Assembly: GCA_910585795.1 (NCBI GenBank)
Contig: CAJUFV010000114.1
Coordinates: 1 to 34,361 of the forward strand
Length of the DNA stretch: 34,361 nt
Source: an uncultured Clostridia bacterium
Lineage (GTDB): Bacteria; Bacillota; Clostridia; UBA1381
Reading direction: 5' to 3'
Both the position numbers and the translations under genes were made by a program. Below are positions 8,907 through 17,977 of this stretch, one piece after another; position 1 is the stretch's first letter; every line of letters begins with the position of its first letter. The notes under the pieces were generated by a model. That model made no database searches and was not told the origin of the DNA. It worked only from the letters and a program-made list of their open reading frames with translations.

Positions 8907-9650
8907 ATGCGGTTTGGTGCGGTGACCGATATAGGAATGCGCAGAAAAATTAACGAGGATAATTACTGTATACATCAGGATAAAGGCTTTCCATATGCCA
9001 TTGTAGCGGATGGTATGGGTGGACATCAGGCGGGAGAGGTTGCCAGCAGGATGTTAATAGACATAATAGAAGAGCAGCTTAACAGAGAGCTTGACGTCTC
9101 GCTTGATTATGTGGAGGCGGGAGAGGTAGCCAGACAAGCCTTTATTTCAGCGAATAGTATTATTTATAATTATGCGAAAAAAAATTATAAAATAATGGGA
9201 ATGGGAACAACAGCTACATTTGTCATGATTTATCAGAATAAGATAATCACAGCGCATGTTGGAGACAGCCGCGCGTATATGATAGGAGACAGTATAACGC
9301 AGATTACAAAAGACCATTCTTATGTTCAGGAACTGGTGTCACGCGGAGAAATAAGTCCGGAAATGGCGAAAAATCACCCTAAAAAAAATTACATAACACG
9401 GGCCATAGGCGCGGAAGAAACAGTAAAGGTAGATATATCTATAAAACCGTATAACGGAGAAACAATAGTCCTGTGCAGCGATGGACTTACAAATTTCGTA
9501 GAGGATGATGAAATTCTGTTATATGTAAAGAAATATAAGGATTTACAAGAGTGTGCGGCAAGGCTTACAGCGCTTGCGAATGAACGTGGCGGCTCTGATA
9601 ATATAACGATTGTAGCTTTTGGAAAGGAAGAGAGTAGTAATGAACCGTGA
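8907..9650 (+). CDS. stp: PP2C-family protein serine/threonine phosphatase
   Basis: Dephosphorylates proteins phosphorylated by the partner PASTA kinase encoded next to it. The 247-residue PPM/PP2C domain shows the metal-binding motifs TDIGMRRKINEDN, VADGMGGHQAGEVAS, the GDSRAYMI segment, SDGLTNFVEDDE and GGSDNITIVAF. ATG 8907 is chosen because GAGGTG at 8892-8897 lies nine bases upstream. An upstream GTG at 8895 falls inside that site. The gene overlaps the kinase start by 11 bases, which fits the usual prpC–prkC pairing and keeps the two activities in step. Confidence 0.95.
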   Translation: MRFGAVTDIGMRRKINEDNYCIHQDKGFPYAIVADGMGGHQAGEVASRMLIDIIEEQLNRELDVSLDYVEAGEVARQAFISANSIIYNYAKKNYKIMGMGTTATFVMIYQNKIITAHVGDSRAYMIGDSITQITKDHSYVQELVSRGEISPEMAKNHPKKNYITRAIGAEETVKVDISIKPYNGETIVLCSDGLTNFVEDDEILLYVKKYKDLQECAARLTALANERGGSDNITIVAFGKEESSNEP

Positions 9651-11793
9651 TAATTTGGTTGGAATAACACTTGGAAATAGATATGACATGCTTGAGAAAA
9701 TTGGTACAGGAGGTATGGCAACTGTTTATAAGGCCAAGGATACACTGCTTAATCGTTATGTGGCGATAAAGCTTCTTCGTGATTCTCTGGAGGATGATAA
9801 AAATGTTATATCAAACTTTATAAAAGAGGCGCAGTCATCTGCAAGTCTGGTGCATAATAATATTGTATCAGTATATGATGTGGGTGAGGAAAACGGCATG
9901 AATTATATGGTTATGGAATATGTCGATGGTATTACTCTAAAGGAATACATAAAGAGCAAGGGGGCGTTGCCATGGCAGGAGGCATGTGATTTTGCTATAC
10001 AGATAGGACAGGGAATAAGCGAGGCTCATTCTATAAATATTATTCATAGGGACATAAAACCTCAGAACATTCTTATGACAAAGGATAAAACTCTTAAAGT
10101 GACGGATTTTGGAATAGCAAGAGCTGTTGCAGGAGAAACAACTGTTGTAGGCGGAAACGCGCTGGGCAGTGTGCACTATATTTCACCTGAACAGGCCAGA
10201 GGCGGATTTACAGATGCAAGAAGCGACCTTTATTCTCTAGGTATTGTTCTTTATGAAATGCTTACGGGAAAGGTTCCGTTTGATGGTGATACGGCAGTCA
10301 GCGTCGCGCTTATGCATCTTGAAAAAGAGCCTGTAAATGTGAAATGTGTCAATCTTGATATTCCTACAGACCTTGCGTATGTAACTATGAAGGCTATATC
10401 TAAAGAGCAAAGGTCAAGATATCAAAGTGTACATGAATTTGTAGAGGATTTGCATGCGGTTCTTGCGGATGAGCCGCTGCCAAGCCGTGAGGAGATGTAC
10501 AAGCAGTCGATTCAGGCCAATAGCAATGATGAAATTAAAGATGATAATGAAGAATTTGAAGATGATTTTGAAGAAACTGTGATTACAGACGAGGCTGAAG
10601 AAAATATTGAACAGCGCGGAAGGACAAAACGCAAAACAGAAGTTAAAAAGAAATCAAAGAAACAGCGAAAAGAGGATAGAATTGCGGCTGTTTTGGCTGT
10701 TTCAACAATGGTTGTGATATTGCTTATCGCGGCGGGCGTATATTTATTCCTTAATATGAGCAAGGAAGCTGTTGTTCCTGACTTTACCAACATGACTTTA
10801 GAGCAGGCAACAGCTGAAGCGCAGAAGGTCGGACTTAGAATAGCGGATGAGATAGAATATTCGCTTTCTGATACTGTCGCAGAAAACAGTGTAATATCAC
10901 AAGACCCTGAAGCAAAGAAAATAGTCAGAAAAAACAGTGACATAAAGCTTGTCATTTCAATAGGTTCATCAGGGGGAGATATAGCCGCGCCAAATGTGGT
11001 AAACAAGTTATTTGATGAAGCGGTAGCTGAAATTATAGAAGCCGGCTTGAATTATACAGTAAAGGAAGAGGAATCGCAGGAGGTGCCTGCTGGATATATA
11101 ATTCGCCAGACACCTTTGGCAGGAACAATGCTCAACAAAGACGACATTGTTAATCTTCATGTAAGCAAAGGGAATGAACTCAATAGTATTCAGGAAACCC
11201 CTTCGGGAGAACGCGTATCTGTGCCTAGCATAATAGGATTAGGCAGAGAGCAGGCGGAAGCAACATTGAGAGCAAATGGCTTGAATTTGGGAAGCGTTTC
11301 AAAAGGAGCATCGTCGTCTCCGGAAGGAACTGTAATTTCACAAAGTCCTGACCTTGGGAAAACAGCTATTAAAGGTTCGTTTGTAAGTATTGTTTTGTCA
11401 CGAGGACCTGAAAATTCAGGCGCTGCAGAGCAGCAGCCAACTCCTGAAAATAGCGGCGCGGCTGACAATAACAGTGGTAATAATAACAGCGGTAATAACG
11501 GAAATAACAATAATAATGTTCCTTCCGGAGGAGGAGCTTCAACAGAAGGGAATGACAGCTCCGGAACTGCTTCGGCCAGAACCTTCACAGTAAAAATTCC
11601 TGAAACTGCAAATGATACGGTGGATGTAGAAATTGTTGTTAACGGAAAAACAATACACAGCGCAACTCATTCAAAGGATGAGGGCTCTGTATCAGTTCAG
11701 ATTATGCCAACGTCAGGGTCAGATACTACAGCGGAGGTACAAGCATATATTGACGGAAGCAAAGTGAGTGACAGAACAATTAATTTCAATTAA
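9640..11793 (+). CDS. prkC: PASTA-domain Ser/Thr protein kinase (PrkC/Stk1 type)
   Basis: Membrane kinase that senses cell-wall fragments and lipid II and regulates growth or dormancy. The 717-residue protein has the kinase domain at about 10-275 (GTGGMATVYKAKD loop, HRDIKPQN at about 135, DFGIARA), an acidic then basic linker, a transmembrane segment at about 349-371, and three PASTA repeats starting at about 377, 449 and 525. An Asn/Gly/Ser linker (about 600-640) and a C-terminal domain of about 70 residues follow; this extra domain is predicted to be extracellular. The start at 9640 has an AAGGAAGAG-like site in the phosphatase tail. Confidence 0.95.
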   Translation: MNRDNLVGITLGNRYDMLEKIGTGGMATVYKAKDTLLNRYVAIKLLRDSLEDDKNVISNFIKEAQSSASLVHNNIVSVYDVGEENGMNYMVMEYVDGITLKEYIKSKGALPWQEACDFAIQIGQGISEAHSINIIHRDIKPQNILMTKDKTLKVTDFGIARAVAGETTVVGGNALGSVHYISPEQARGGFTDARSDLYSLGIVLYEMLTGKVPFDGDTAVSVALMHLEKEPVNVKCVNLDIPTDLAYVTMKAISKEQRSRYQSVHEFVEDLHAVLADEPLPSREEMYKQSIQANSNDEIKDDNEEFEDDFEETVITDEAEENIEQRGRTKRKTEVKKKSKKQRKEDRIAAVLAVSTMVVILLIAAGVYLFLNMSKEAVVPDFTNMTLEQATAEAQKVGLRIADEIEYSLSDTVAENSVISQDPEAKKIVRKNSDIKLVISIGSSGGDIAAPNVVNKLFDEAVAEIIEAGLNYTVKEEESQEVPAGYIIRQTPLAGTMLNKDDIVNLHVSKGNELNSIQETPSGERVSVPSIIGLGREQAEATLRANGLNLGSVSKGASSSPEGTVISQSPDLGKTAIKGSFVSIVLSRGPENSGAAEQQPTPENSGAADNNSGNNNSGNNGNNNNNVPSGGGASTEGNDSSGTASARTFTVKIPETANDTVDVEIVVNGKTIHSATHSKDEGSVSVQIMPTSGSDTTAEVQAYIDGSKVSDRTINFN

Positions 11794-11802
11794 TTTTATT
11801 AG

Positions 11803-11836
11803 CAGCAGACTGTGTGCTCTTATCATCAGTCTGCTG
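11803..11836 (+). repeat. Inverted repeat between the kinase and rsgA
   Basis: A perfect 10-base stem (CAGCAGACTG at 11803-11812 and its complement at 11827-11836) with a 14-base loop. No run of T follows, so it is not a standard intrinsic terminator. It may stabilise the mRNA or weaken readthrough to rsgA. Confidence 0.55.
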
Positions 11837-11874
11837 TATGACCGCTTTACGGTAATAAAAGGCTGTGAGGTAAT

Positions 11875-12738
11875 ATGAAAGGAACTATAATAAAGGGAAT
11901 CGGAGGCTTTTACTATGTAAAGTCATCAGATAAAATATATGAATGTAAAGCCAGAGGTGTTTTTAGAAAGCAAAAGATAACTCCTATGATAGGCGACAAA
12001 GTTAGAATTGAGATTTGCGGTGAAAAGGGGAGTATTACAGAAATTTTACCGAGAAGCTCTTTTCTTGTGAGACCTCCTGTGGCAAATATAGATGCTATGA
12101 TGTTAGTCATAGCATCGGTTTCTCCGTCTCCCAATTTGTTTTTGATAGATAAAATGTTGGTTAATGCGGAAATAAATAATATTAAGCCTGTAATATGCTT
12201 AAATAAAACAGACCTTGAAACACGTGAGGATATAATTGATATTTATTCACGCGCGGCCTATTCAGTATTTTCAGTAAGCGCTGAAAAACAGGAGGGAATA
12301 GATATATTAATGCAATATCTGGCCGGTAAGACTACGGCGTTTGCCGGACTTTCGGGGGTAGGTAAATCAAGTATTCTAAATATAATCACTGATGATAAGC
12401 TAGAAATAGGCAGTGTTTCGGAGAAAATTCAGCGAGGCAGACATACTACACGGCATGTTGAACTGTTTGAGCTTCCTGATGGTGGTCTGGTATTTGATAC
12501 TCCGGGTTTTAGTTCTCTTGAGATTGAGGGAATAAAGGCGGATGATTTACAGCAATATTTTCCTGAAATGTCTGATTGTATTGACAAATGTCGTTTCAGA
12601 GGTTGTTCACATATAAATGAACCGGACTGTGCAGTGAAAAGGAAGTTGGACAGCGGGAAAATCACGAAGAGTCGTTATGAAAGCTATGTACAGCTTTATA
12701 ATCAATTAAAATCAGTAAAGGAATGGAAAAAAAAATGA
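11875..12738 (+). CDS. rsgA: Small ribosomal subunit biogenesis GTPase RsgA
   Basis: Circularly permuted GTPase that checks maturation of the 30S subunit. In 287 residues it has an N-terminal OB fold (1 to about 70), the G4 motif NKTD at about 111, then G1 GLSGVGKSS at about 157, G3 DTPGF at about 208, and a C-terminal zinc-binding region with the CX7CXHX5C-like pattern in CRFRGCSHINEPDC at about 240. The order G4–G1–G3 confirms the permutation. It is preceded by a hairpin and about 80 bases, and its stop overlaps rpe. Confidence 0.96.
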   Translation: MKGTIIKGIGGFYYVKSSDKIYECKARGVFRKQKITPMIGDKVRIEICGEKGSITEILPRSSFLVRPPVANIDAMMLVIASVSPSPNLFLIDKMLVNAEINNIKPVICLNKTDLETREDIIDIYSRAAYSVFSVSAEKQEGIDILMQYLAGKTTAFAGLSGVGKSSILNIITDDKLEIGSVSEKIQRGRHTTRHVELFELPDGGLVFDTPGFSSLEIEGIKADDLQQYFPEMSDCIDKCRFRGCSHINEPDCAVKRKLDSGKITKSRYESYVQLYNQLKSVKEWKKK

Positions 12739-13364
12739 TACTATCGCCATCAATACTAGCAGCAGATTTTGGAATACTTGCCGAGCAAATAAAAAAAGTG
12801 GAAAATGCCGGGGCGCAATGGTTGCATATAGATGTAATGGATGGTCAGTTTGTGCCTAATATTTCCTTCGCAATGCCAGTAATAGAATCAATAAGAAAAT
12901 ATAGTGATATGTTTTTTGATGTGCATTTGATGATAACAGAGCCTGAACGATATATAAATGAATTTATAAAATCAGGTGCGGATGGCGTTACTTTTCATAT
13001 AGAAGCAACAAAAAATCCGCTTAAATGTATTCAACTGATACGTAATGCAGGAAAACGGGTTGGAATATCGATAAAACCGGATACTGATGTTGATGTTATT
13101 GAAGAATATCTTGATAAGGTGGATATGGTGCTTGTTATGACTGTTGAGCCGGGATACGGAGGTCAGAAATATCTTAACAGGATGAATGGAAAGATTAGAT
13201 ACATACGTGAAAAAATGGGTAAAGATTTTGATATTGAGGTAGACGGCGGTATTGACGGCACGACTATTGGTATCGCGCTTGAAGCTGGAGCGAATATTAT
13301 TGTTGCAGGAACCGCAGTGTTTAATGAAGATATAGAGGGTTCTGTAAAGGAATTGCTAAGATGA
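12735..13364 (+). CDS. rpe: Ribulose-phosphate 3-epimerase
   Basis: Interconverts ribulose 5-phosphate and xylulose 5-phosphate in the pentose phosphate pathway. The 209-residue TIM barrel has LSPSILAADFG at the start, WLHIDVMDGQFVPN, FDVHLMI, VEPGYGGQ and the final EVDGGID, which supply the metal- and phosphate-binding residues. I chose ATG 12735 because it overlaps the rsgA stop as ATGA and AAGGA lies about 12 bases upstream. An in-frame ATG at 12723 would leave no space after that site. It also overlaps thiN at its end. Confidence 0.95.
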   Translation: MILSPSILAADFGILAEQIKKVENAGAQWLHIDVMDGQFVPNISFAMPVIESIRKYSDMFFDVHLMITEPERYINEFIKSGADGVTFHIEATKNPLKCIQLIRNAGKRVGISIKPDTDVDVIEEYLDKVDMVLVMTVEPGYGGQKYLNRMNGKIRYIREKMGKDFDIEVDGGIDGTTIGIALEAGANIIVAGTAVFNEDIEGSVKELLR

Positions 13365-13972
13365 CGAGAGCGGTAGTAATAGGAAATGGTGAAATAAAAA
13401 ATTATGGATATATAAAGAGCAGAATTCAAAGCGATGATTTTATTATATGTGCGGACGGCGGCTGTAATCACGCAAGGAATATGAATATAGTACCTGATAT
13501 TCTTCTGGGTGATTTTGATAGTGCTGAGGATTTTGCTGAAATAGAGAATCGGATAGAGTATTCTGCAAGAAAGGACTATACAGACGGCGAGTTGGCTGTC
13601 GCATATGCCGTTGAGCATGGATATGACGATATACTGTTGCTTGGTATGACAGGTGACCGTCTCGACCATACTCTTACAGATATTTTGCTTCTCATGAAAT
13701 GTAAAAATGGCGTGCTTCTAGACGATAATAATGAAATTTATCTTCTGCGCGGCAGTCTTGAAATAAACGGTAAAAAGGGGCAGACTCTGTCAATAATTCC
13801 TATAAATGGGGATGCTGCGGGACTTTCGTCGAAAGGACTTGAATATCCTTTATATAATGAGACACTGTATTTTGGCGCGGGTCGCGGAGTCAGCAATGTA
13901 ATGACAGAGGATACATGCGAGATAACAATAAAAAGCGGAATGGCGCTTGTTATAAAGGTGGAAAAGATATGA
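13361..13972 (+). CDS. thiN: Thiamine pyrophosphokinase
   Basis: Makes thiamine diphosphate from thiamine and ATP. In 203 residues the N-terminal domain has CADGGCNHA, the ATP/Mg motif LLGDFDS and DYTDGELAVAYA, followed by the LGMTGDRLDHTL segment and a C-terminal beta domain that binds thiamine. The length is typical. The gene overlaps rpe by four bases (ATGA) and its stop overlaps the cysteine desulfurase start in the same way. In Bacillus thiN likewise follows rpe. Confidence 0.93.
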   Translation: MTRAVVIGNGEIKNYGYIKSRIQSDDFIICADGGCNHARNMNIVPDILLGDFDSAEDFAEIENRIEYSARKDYTDGELAVAYAVEHGYDDILLLGMTGDRLDHTLTDILLLMKCKNGVLLDDNNEIYLLRGSLEINGKKGQTLSIIPINGDAAGLSSKGLEYPLYNETLYFGAGRGVSNVMTEDTCEITIKSGMALVIKVEKI

Positions 13973-15108
13973 CTGACAATATAATATATCTTGATAATGC
14001 CGCTACAACTGCACCTTGTGAGAACGCGGTAAAGGCGATGATAAGAGCAGCAGAATGCTTTGGTAATCCGTCATCACTGCATGGACTTGGACTGAAAGCG
14101 GAAAAGCTTATTCGTTCCGCTTCTCAGACGATTTCTTCTATGCTTGGAGTAGACAGCAAAAATATATTGTTTACCTCAGGCGGAACTGAAGCAAATAATA
14201 CTGCTGTATTTGGAGCTGCTGAGGCAAGAAAAAAGTTGGGTACGCGTATTATAACAAGCAGTATAGAGCATCCTTCAGTGCTTGAGGCTTTTCGGAAACT
14301 TGAAGGCTGTGGTTTTGATGTAGCATATATAGATGTGGACAGTGACGGGATTATTAACCTTGACTCGCTTGAAAGGACTGCAGATGACAATACGGTTCTT
14401 GTAAGTATAATGCATGTTAATAATGAAACAGGAGTTATACAGCCTGTTGAAAAAGTACGTGATATTATAAATAAAAAATCACCAAATGCGCTTTTACATT
14501 CAGATTGTGTACAGTCTTTTGGAAAAATAGACGTAAAACCAAAGAAAATGGGCGCAGATATGATTACGATAAGCAGTCATAAAATTCACGGTTATAAGGG
14601 GACGGGAGCTTTATATATAGCTGATACGCGTATGATAAAGCCTATGTTGTTTGGAGGCGAGCAGCAGGGCGCGCTGCGTCCTGGAACTGAAAATGTTGCG
14701 GGTATACTCGCTTTTGGAGCGGCAGCAGAAGCGTGTACAATTGACAATAAATATTTTTTGGAGCTTCGAAATACTATGCGCGAAGCACTTTTAGGCATAT
14801 CTAACGTAAAAATTAATGGCAGTGATATATATAATTCAGGAAGTATACTGAACGTTTCATTTATCGGATTAAAGGCTGAAATTTTACTGCACGCGCTGGA
14901 AGCTAAGGGAGTTTATGTTTCGACAGGCTCTGCCTGTTCAAGCCATAAACCACAGCCCAGTCATGTTTTAAAAGCAATGGGACTTGACAGTAAGGAAATA
15001 GATGGCGCAGTACGCATTAGTTTTGACGCGTCTACAACGCTAGAAAATGTTATGGAGGCAGTAAATATTATGAAAAAAGAAGCTGCGGCAATAAGGAGAT
15101 ATATGTAA
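13969..15108 (+). CDS. Cysteine desulfurase (NifS/IscS class V aminotransferase)
   Basis: PLP enzyme that takes sulfur from cysteine and passes it on as persulfide. The 379-residue protein begins NIIYLDNAATT, has the PLP-lysine segment SSHKIHGYKGTGAL near residue 205, and the catalytic cysteine in STGSACSSHKP near 323. The start at 13969 overlaps the thiN stop as ATGA; an earlier in-frame start lies inside thiN. It ends one base before thiI, so the likely recipient of its sulfur is ThiI. No iron–sulfur scaffold gene is in the window. It resembles the NifZ/IscS partners of ThiI in Firmicutes. Confidence 0.94.
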   Translation: MTDNIIYLDNAATTAPCENAVKAMIRAAECFGNPSSLHGLGLKAEKLIRSASQTISSMLGVDSKNILFTSGGTEANNTAVFGAAEARKKLGTRIITSSIEHPSVLEAFRKLEGCGFDVAYIDVDSDGIINLDSLERTADDNTVLVSIMHVNNETGVIQPVEKVRDIINKKSPNALLHSDCVQSFGKIDVKPKKMGADMITISSHKIHGYKGTGALYIADTRMIKPMLFGGEQQGALRPGTENVAGILAFGAAAEACTIDNKYFLELRNTMREALLGISNVKINGSDIYNSGSILNVSFIGLKAEILLHALEAKGVYVSTGSACSSHKPQPSHVLKAMGLDSKEIDGAVRISFDASTTLENVMEAVNIMKKEAAAIRRYM

Positions 15109-16287
15109 ATGAAAGAGATAATTTTGGCAAAATACGGTGAAATTATTTTGAAAGGCGGAAACCGTCCCAGATTTGAAAGCATACTTATAAATAATATAAG
15201 GAATTCATTGAAGAATGTTGCTGAAACTAAGGTAAGGCTTGCTCAGGCAACAGTGTATGTTGAAGTTTTTGATGAAGATAAAATTGATATAGTTATGGAA
15301 AGGCTGTCTAAGGTTTTCGGACTGGTAACTATTGTACGCGCGGCTGTATGCAGTAAGGATATTGAAAATATTAAGCTTAAGGCAAGAGAGTATCTTAAAA
15401 GTGACCTTAATGACGGTAAGAGGTTTAAGGTTGAGGCAAAGCGTTCAGACAAGCTTTTTCCGCTGAATTCCCCGCAGATATGCGTAGAAGTGGGCGGATA
15501 TCTTGATGATGAATTTCCAGAAATAATAGTTGATGTTCATAATCCGGATGTAACGGTTAAGGTTGAAGTCAGAGATTTTGACGCTTATGTATATGCTGAT
15601 GAAAATAAAATACAGGGACAGGGCGGTATGCCTATAGGGACCGGTTCTAAAGCAACACTTCTGCTTTCAGGGGGTATTGACAGTCCAGTGGCAGGACATA
15701 TGATTTCCAAAAGAGGTGTTGAGATTGATGCTGTTAATTTTTTTTCGTTCCCGTATACAAGTGAAAGAGCAAAGGAAAAAGTTATTGAGCTTGCAGGGAT
15801 AATTGCTCAGTACACATCAAAGATAAATTTGTATATAGTTCCTTTTACGGAAATACAGATTCAGATACGTGATAAATGTCCGGAGGAGCATCTTACACTT
15901 GTAATGCGAAGATTTATGATGAGGATAGCTGAACGGATTGCCCAAAAGCATAAATCACGCGCTCTTATAACGGGGGAGAGTGTGGGACAGGTGGCCAGCC
16001 AGACTCTTGCCGCGCTGGACGTAACTAATTCGGTTGTTGATATTCCTATTTTACAGCCGCTTATAGGGATGGACAAGCAGGAAATAATAGACCGTTCACA
16101 TGCAATAGGTACGTATGAAACGTCAATTCTTCCATATGAGGACTGCTGTACAGTGTTTACGCCCAGACATCCAACAACCAATCCTAAGCGTGAAAATATA
16201 ATTAAGTCTGAAAATAAACTTGATATTGAAGCTCTTATTGAGGAAGCGCTTGCAGGGGTAGAGCTGATAGAGGTTTATCCAAATTAA
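15109..16287 (+). CDS. thiI: tRNA 4-thiouridine synthase ThiI
   Basis: Adenylates U8 of tRNA and transfers sulfur to it; it may also serve thiamine thiazole synthesis. In 392 residues there is an N-terminal ferredoxin-like and THUMP region (about 1-165) and a PP-loop SGGIDSPVAG near residue 187. There is no C-terminal rhodanese domain, which is the usual form in Firmicutes, where a dedicated cysteine desulfurase supplies the sulfur directly. The desulfurase gene immediately upstream fits that. Its ribosome binding site AAGGAG (15092-15097) lies in the upstream gene. Confidence 0.95.
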   Translation: MKEIILAKYGEIILKGGNRPRFESILINNIRNSLKNVAETKVRLAQATVYVEVFDEDKIDIVMERLSKVFGLVTIVRAAVCSKDIENIKLKAREYLKSDLNDGKRFKVEAKRSDKLFPLNSPQICVEVGGYLDDEFPEIIVDVHNPDVTVKVEVRDFDAYVYADENKIQGQGGMPIGTGSKATLLLSGGIDSPVAGHMISKRGVEIDAVNFFSFPYTSERAKEKVIELAGIIAQYTSKINLYIVPFTEIQIQIRDKCPEEHLTLVMRRFMMRIAERIAQKHKSRALITGESVGQVASQTLAALDVTNSVVDIPILQPLIGMDKQEIIDRSHAIGTYETSILPYEDCCTVFTPRHPTTNPKRENIIKSENKLDIEALIEEALAGVELIEVYPN

Positions 16288-16301
16288 AGGGGGACGCAGT
16301 T

Positions 16302-16790
16302 GTGATAGCGGAAGTAAACGGACTTAATGAAGATGTGGTAAGAATTCTTGCAAAGAAGAATATGACTGTATCAATGGCGGAGAGCTGTACCGGAGGACTG
16401 CTGGCGGCACTGTTAACAAATGTTTCGGGAGCATCGGCTGTTCTTAATGAAAGCTTTGTGACATATGCAAATTCATCGAAAATAAGATTGCTTGGGGTGA
16501 AAGCGGATACGCTTAAAGAATATGGAGCTGTAAGCGCTGAAACAGCTGAAGAAATGGCGGTAGGACTATATAATATGTCCGGCGCGGATGTGACTGTGGG
16601 AATAACCGGAATTGCTGGTCCTGACGGAGGGACGCCGGACAAACCTGTTGGACTTGTTTATGCGTGTATATGTGTAAAAGGCAAAGCTGAAGTTATAAAG
16701 ATGAATCACGACGGAACACGTGAGAAAGTGCGGGAGAAAACCTGTGAAGAGCTGCTCCGGCATATAAAAAACAGAATCGCTGTCCTATAA
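16302..16790 (+). CDS. pncC: CinA C-terminal domain amidase (nicotinamide-nucleotide amidohydrolase family)
   Basis: A 162-residue stand-alone CinA C-terminal domain. Members deamidate nicotinamide mononucleotide in NAD salvage. Conserved features are MAESCTGGLLAALLTNVSGAS, FVTYANSSKIRLLGV, GAVSAETAEEMA and VGITGIAGPDGGTPDKPVGLVY. The N-terminal molybdopterin-like domain found in full-length CinA is absent. The start codon is GTG at 16302, with AGGGGG at 16288-16293 eight bases before it. In many Firmicutes cinA precedes recA, as here. Confidence 0.92.
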   Translation: MIAEVNGLNEDVVRILAKKNMTVSMAESCTGGLLAALLTNVSGASAVLNESFVTYANSSKIRLLGVKADTLKEYGAVSAETAEEMAVGLYNMSGADVTVGITGIAGPDGGTPDKPVGLVYACICVKGKAEVIKMNHDGTREKVREKTCEELLRHIKNRIAVL

Positions 16791-16824
16791 AATGGACTCA
16801 GTTGTTTTTGGGTATGAAAAATAC

Positions 16825-16853
16825 TTGCAAATAAAACGTATATGCTATATAAT
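16825..16853 (+). promoter_or_regulatory. Sigma-A-type promoter of recA
   Basis: TTGCAA at 16825-16830, a 17-base spacer and a perfect TATAAT at 16848-16853, about 38 bases before the recA start. No GAAC–GTTC type LexA operator is visible around it. Confidence 0.82.
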
Positions 16854-16891
16854 TAAATCATTAAAAATATGTAAAATAAAGGAGAAAAAAT

Positions 16892-17977
16892 ATGGCAAAG
16901 ACAGAAAAGGAAAAGCCACAGGTAATTAAAATGACTGACAGTGATGAAAAGAAAAAAGCGCTTAAATCAGTATTTAATGTAATTGAAAAAGAATACGGAG
17001 CGGGCAGTATAATGAAGCTTGGTGATGTTAGCGTTTCAAATGTTGATTCTATTTCAACAGGCTCGCTTACTCTTGATATGGCTCTTGGAGTAGGCGGACT
17101 TCCTCGAGGAAGAGTTATAGAAATATATGGTCCGGAATCATCAGGAAAAACAACAGTTGCACTGCATGTTGTTGCTGAGGCTCAAAAAATAGGTGGAGAA
17201 GCCGCTTTTATTGATGCGGAGCATGCTCTTGATCCAGTATACGCAAAAAAACTTGGTGTTGACATAGATAATCTCATTGTAGCTCAGCCTGATACGGGTG
17301 AACAGGCGCTTGATATTGCTGAGGCTCTTGTAAGAAGCGGTGCTCTTGATGTAATTGTAATCGACTCTGTTGCCGCGCTCGTTCCGAAGGCAGAGATTGA
17401 GGGAGAAATGGGAGATGCTCATGTGGGATTACTAGCTAGACTGATGTCACAGGCTCTTAGAAAACTTACTGCCATTATTTCCCGTTCAGGAACAGTTGTG
17501 ATTTTTATTAATCAGCTTCGCGAAAAAGTAGGCGTAATGTATGGTAATCCGGAAACAACTCCGGGCGGGCGCGCTTTGAAATTTTTCTCTTCCGTAAGAC
17601 TGGATGTAAGACGTTCAGATGTTATAAAAAACGGAACTGAAATTATTGGTAATAAAACAAAGGTGAAGGTTGTGAAAAATAAGGTTGCGCCTCCTTTTAA
17701 AACAGCGGAATTTGACATACTTTATGGAGAGGGGATTTCCCGTGAGGGGAATATTCTTGATTATGCCGTTGAAAATGATATTATTAAAAAATCAGGCGCA
17801 TGGTTCAGCTATAACGGTGAGAAGATTGGTCAAGGACGTGATAATGTACGAAAATATATGGTTGAGAATAAAGACTTTACCGATGAAATTGACAGAAAAG
17901 TTAGGGAACTGCTTTCCGGAGGACAGAGCGATATGGAGTCTGCTGATGATATTGAGGATAAGAATGACGAGGAATAA
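16892..17977 (+). CDS. recA: Recombinase RecA
   Basis: Strand-exchange ATPase for homologous recombination and SOS signalling. The 361-residue protein has the Walker A motif GPESSGKTT at about 80-88, the Walker B region DVIVIDSVAAL, the L2 loop region FINQLREKVGVMYGNPETTPGG, and the usual acidic C-terminal tail ending ESADDIEDKNDEE. The N-terminal extension of about 20 charged residues is slightly longer than usual. ATG 16892 follows a clear AAGGAG. It has its own promoter. The regulatory gene recX is not found downstream. Confidence 0.98.
   Translation: MAKTEKEKPQVIKMTDSDEKKKALKSVFNVIEKEYGAGSIMKLGDVSVSNVDSISTGSLTLDMALGVGGLPRGRVIEIYGPESSGKTTVALHVVAEAQKIGGEAAFIDAEHALDPVYAKKLGVDIDNLIVAQPDTGEQALDIAEALVRSGALDVIVIDSVAALVPKAEIEGEMGDAHVGLLARLMSQALRKLTAIISRSGTVVIFINQLREKVGVMYGNPETTPGGRALKFFSSVRLDVRRSDVIKNGTEIIGNKTKVKVVKNKVAPPFKTAEFDILYGEGISREGNILDYAVENDIIKKSGAWFSYNGEKIGQGRDNVRKYMVENKDFTDEIDRKVRELLSGGQSDMESADDIEDKNDEE

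Noticed and set aside
11460..11520. A/C/G-rich triplet-like repeat resembling a microsatellite
   Set aside because: It is in frame within the kinase gene and encodes the Asn/Gly/Ser linker. The codons vary (AAT, AAC, GGT, GGA), so it is a protein low-complexity segment.
13163..13669. A long open frame of 168 codons on the - strand
   Set aside because: It lies opposite rpe and thiN, both clearly conserved, and its translation has no recognisable motif and no suitable ribosome binding site. The same applies to the - strand frames at 5225-5740 (opposite fmt) and 10512-11006 (opposite the kinase).
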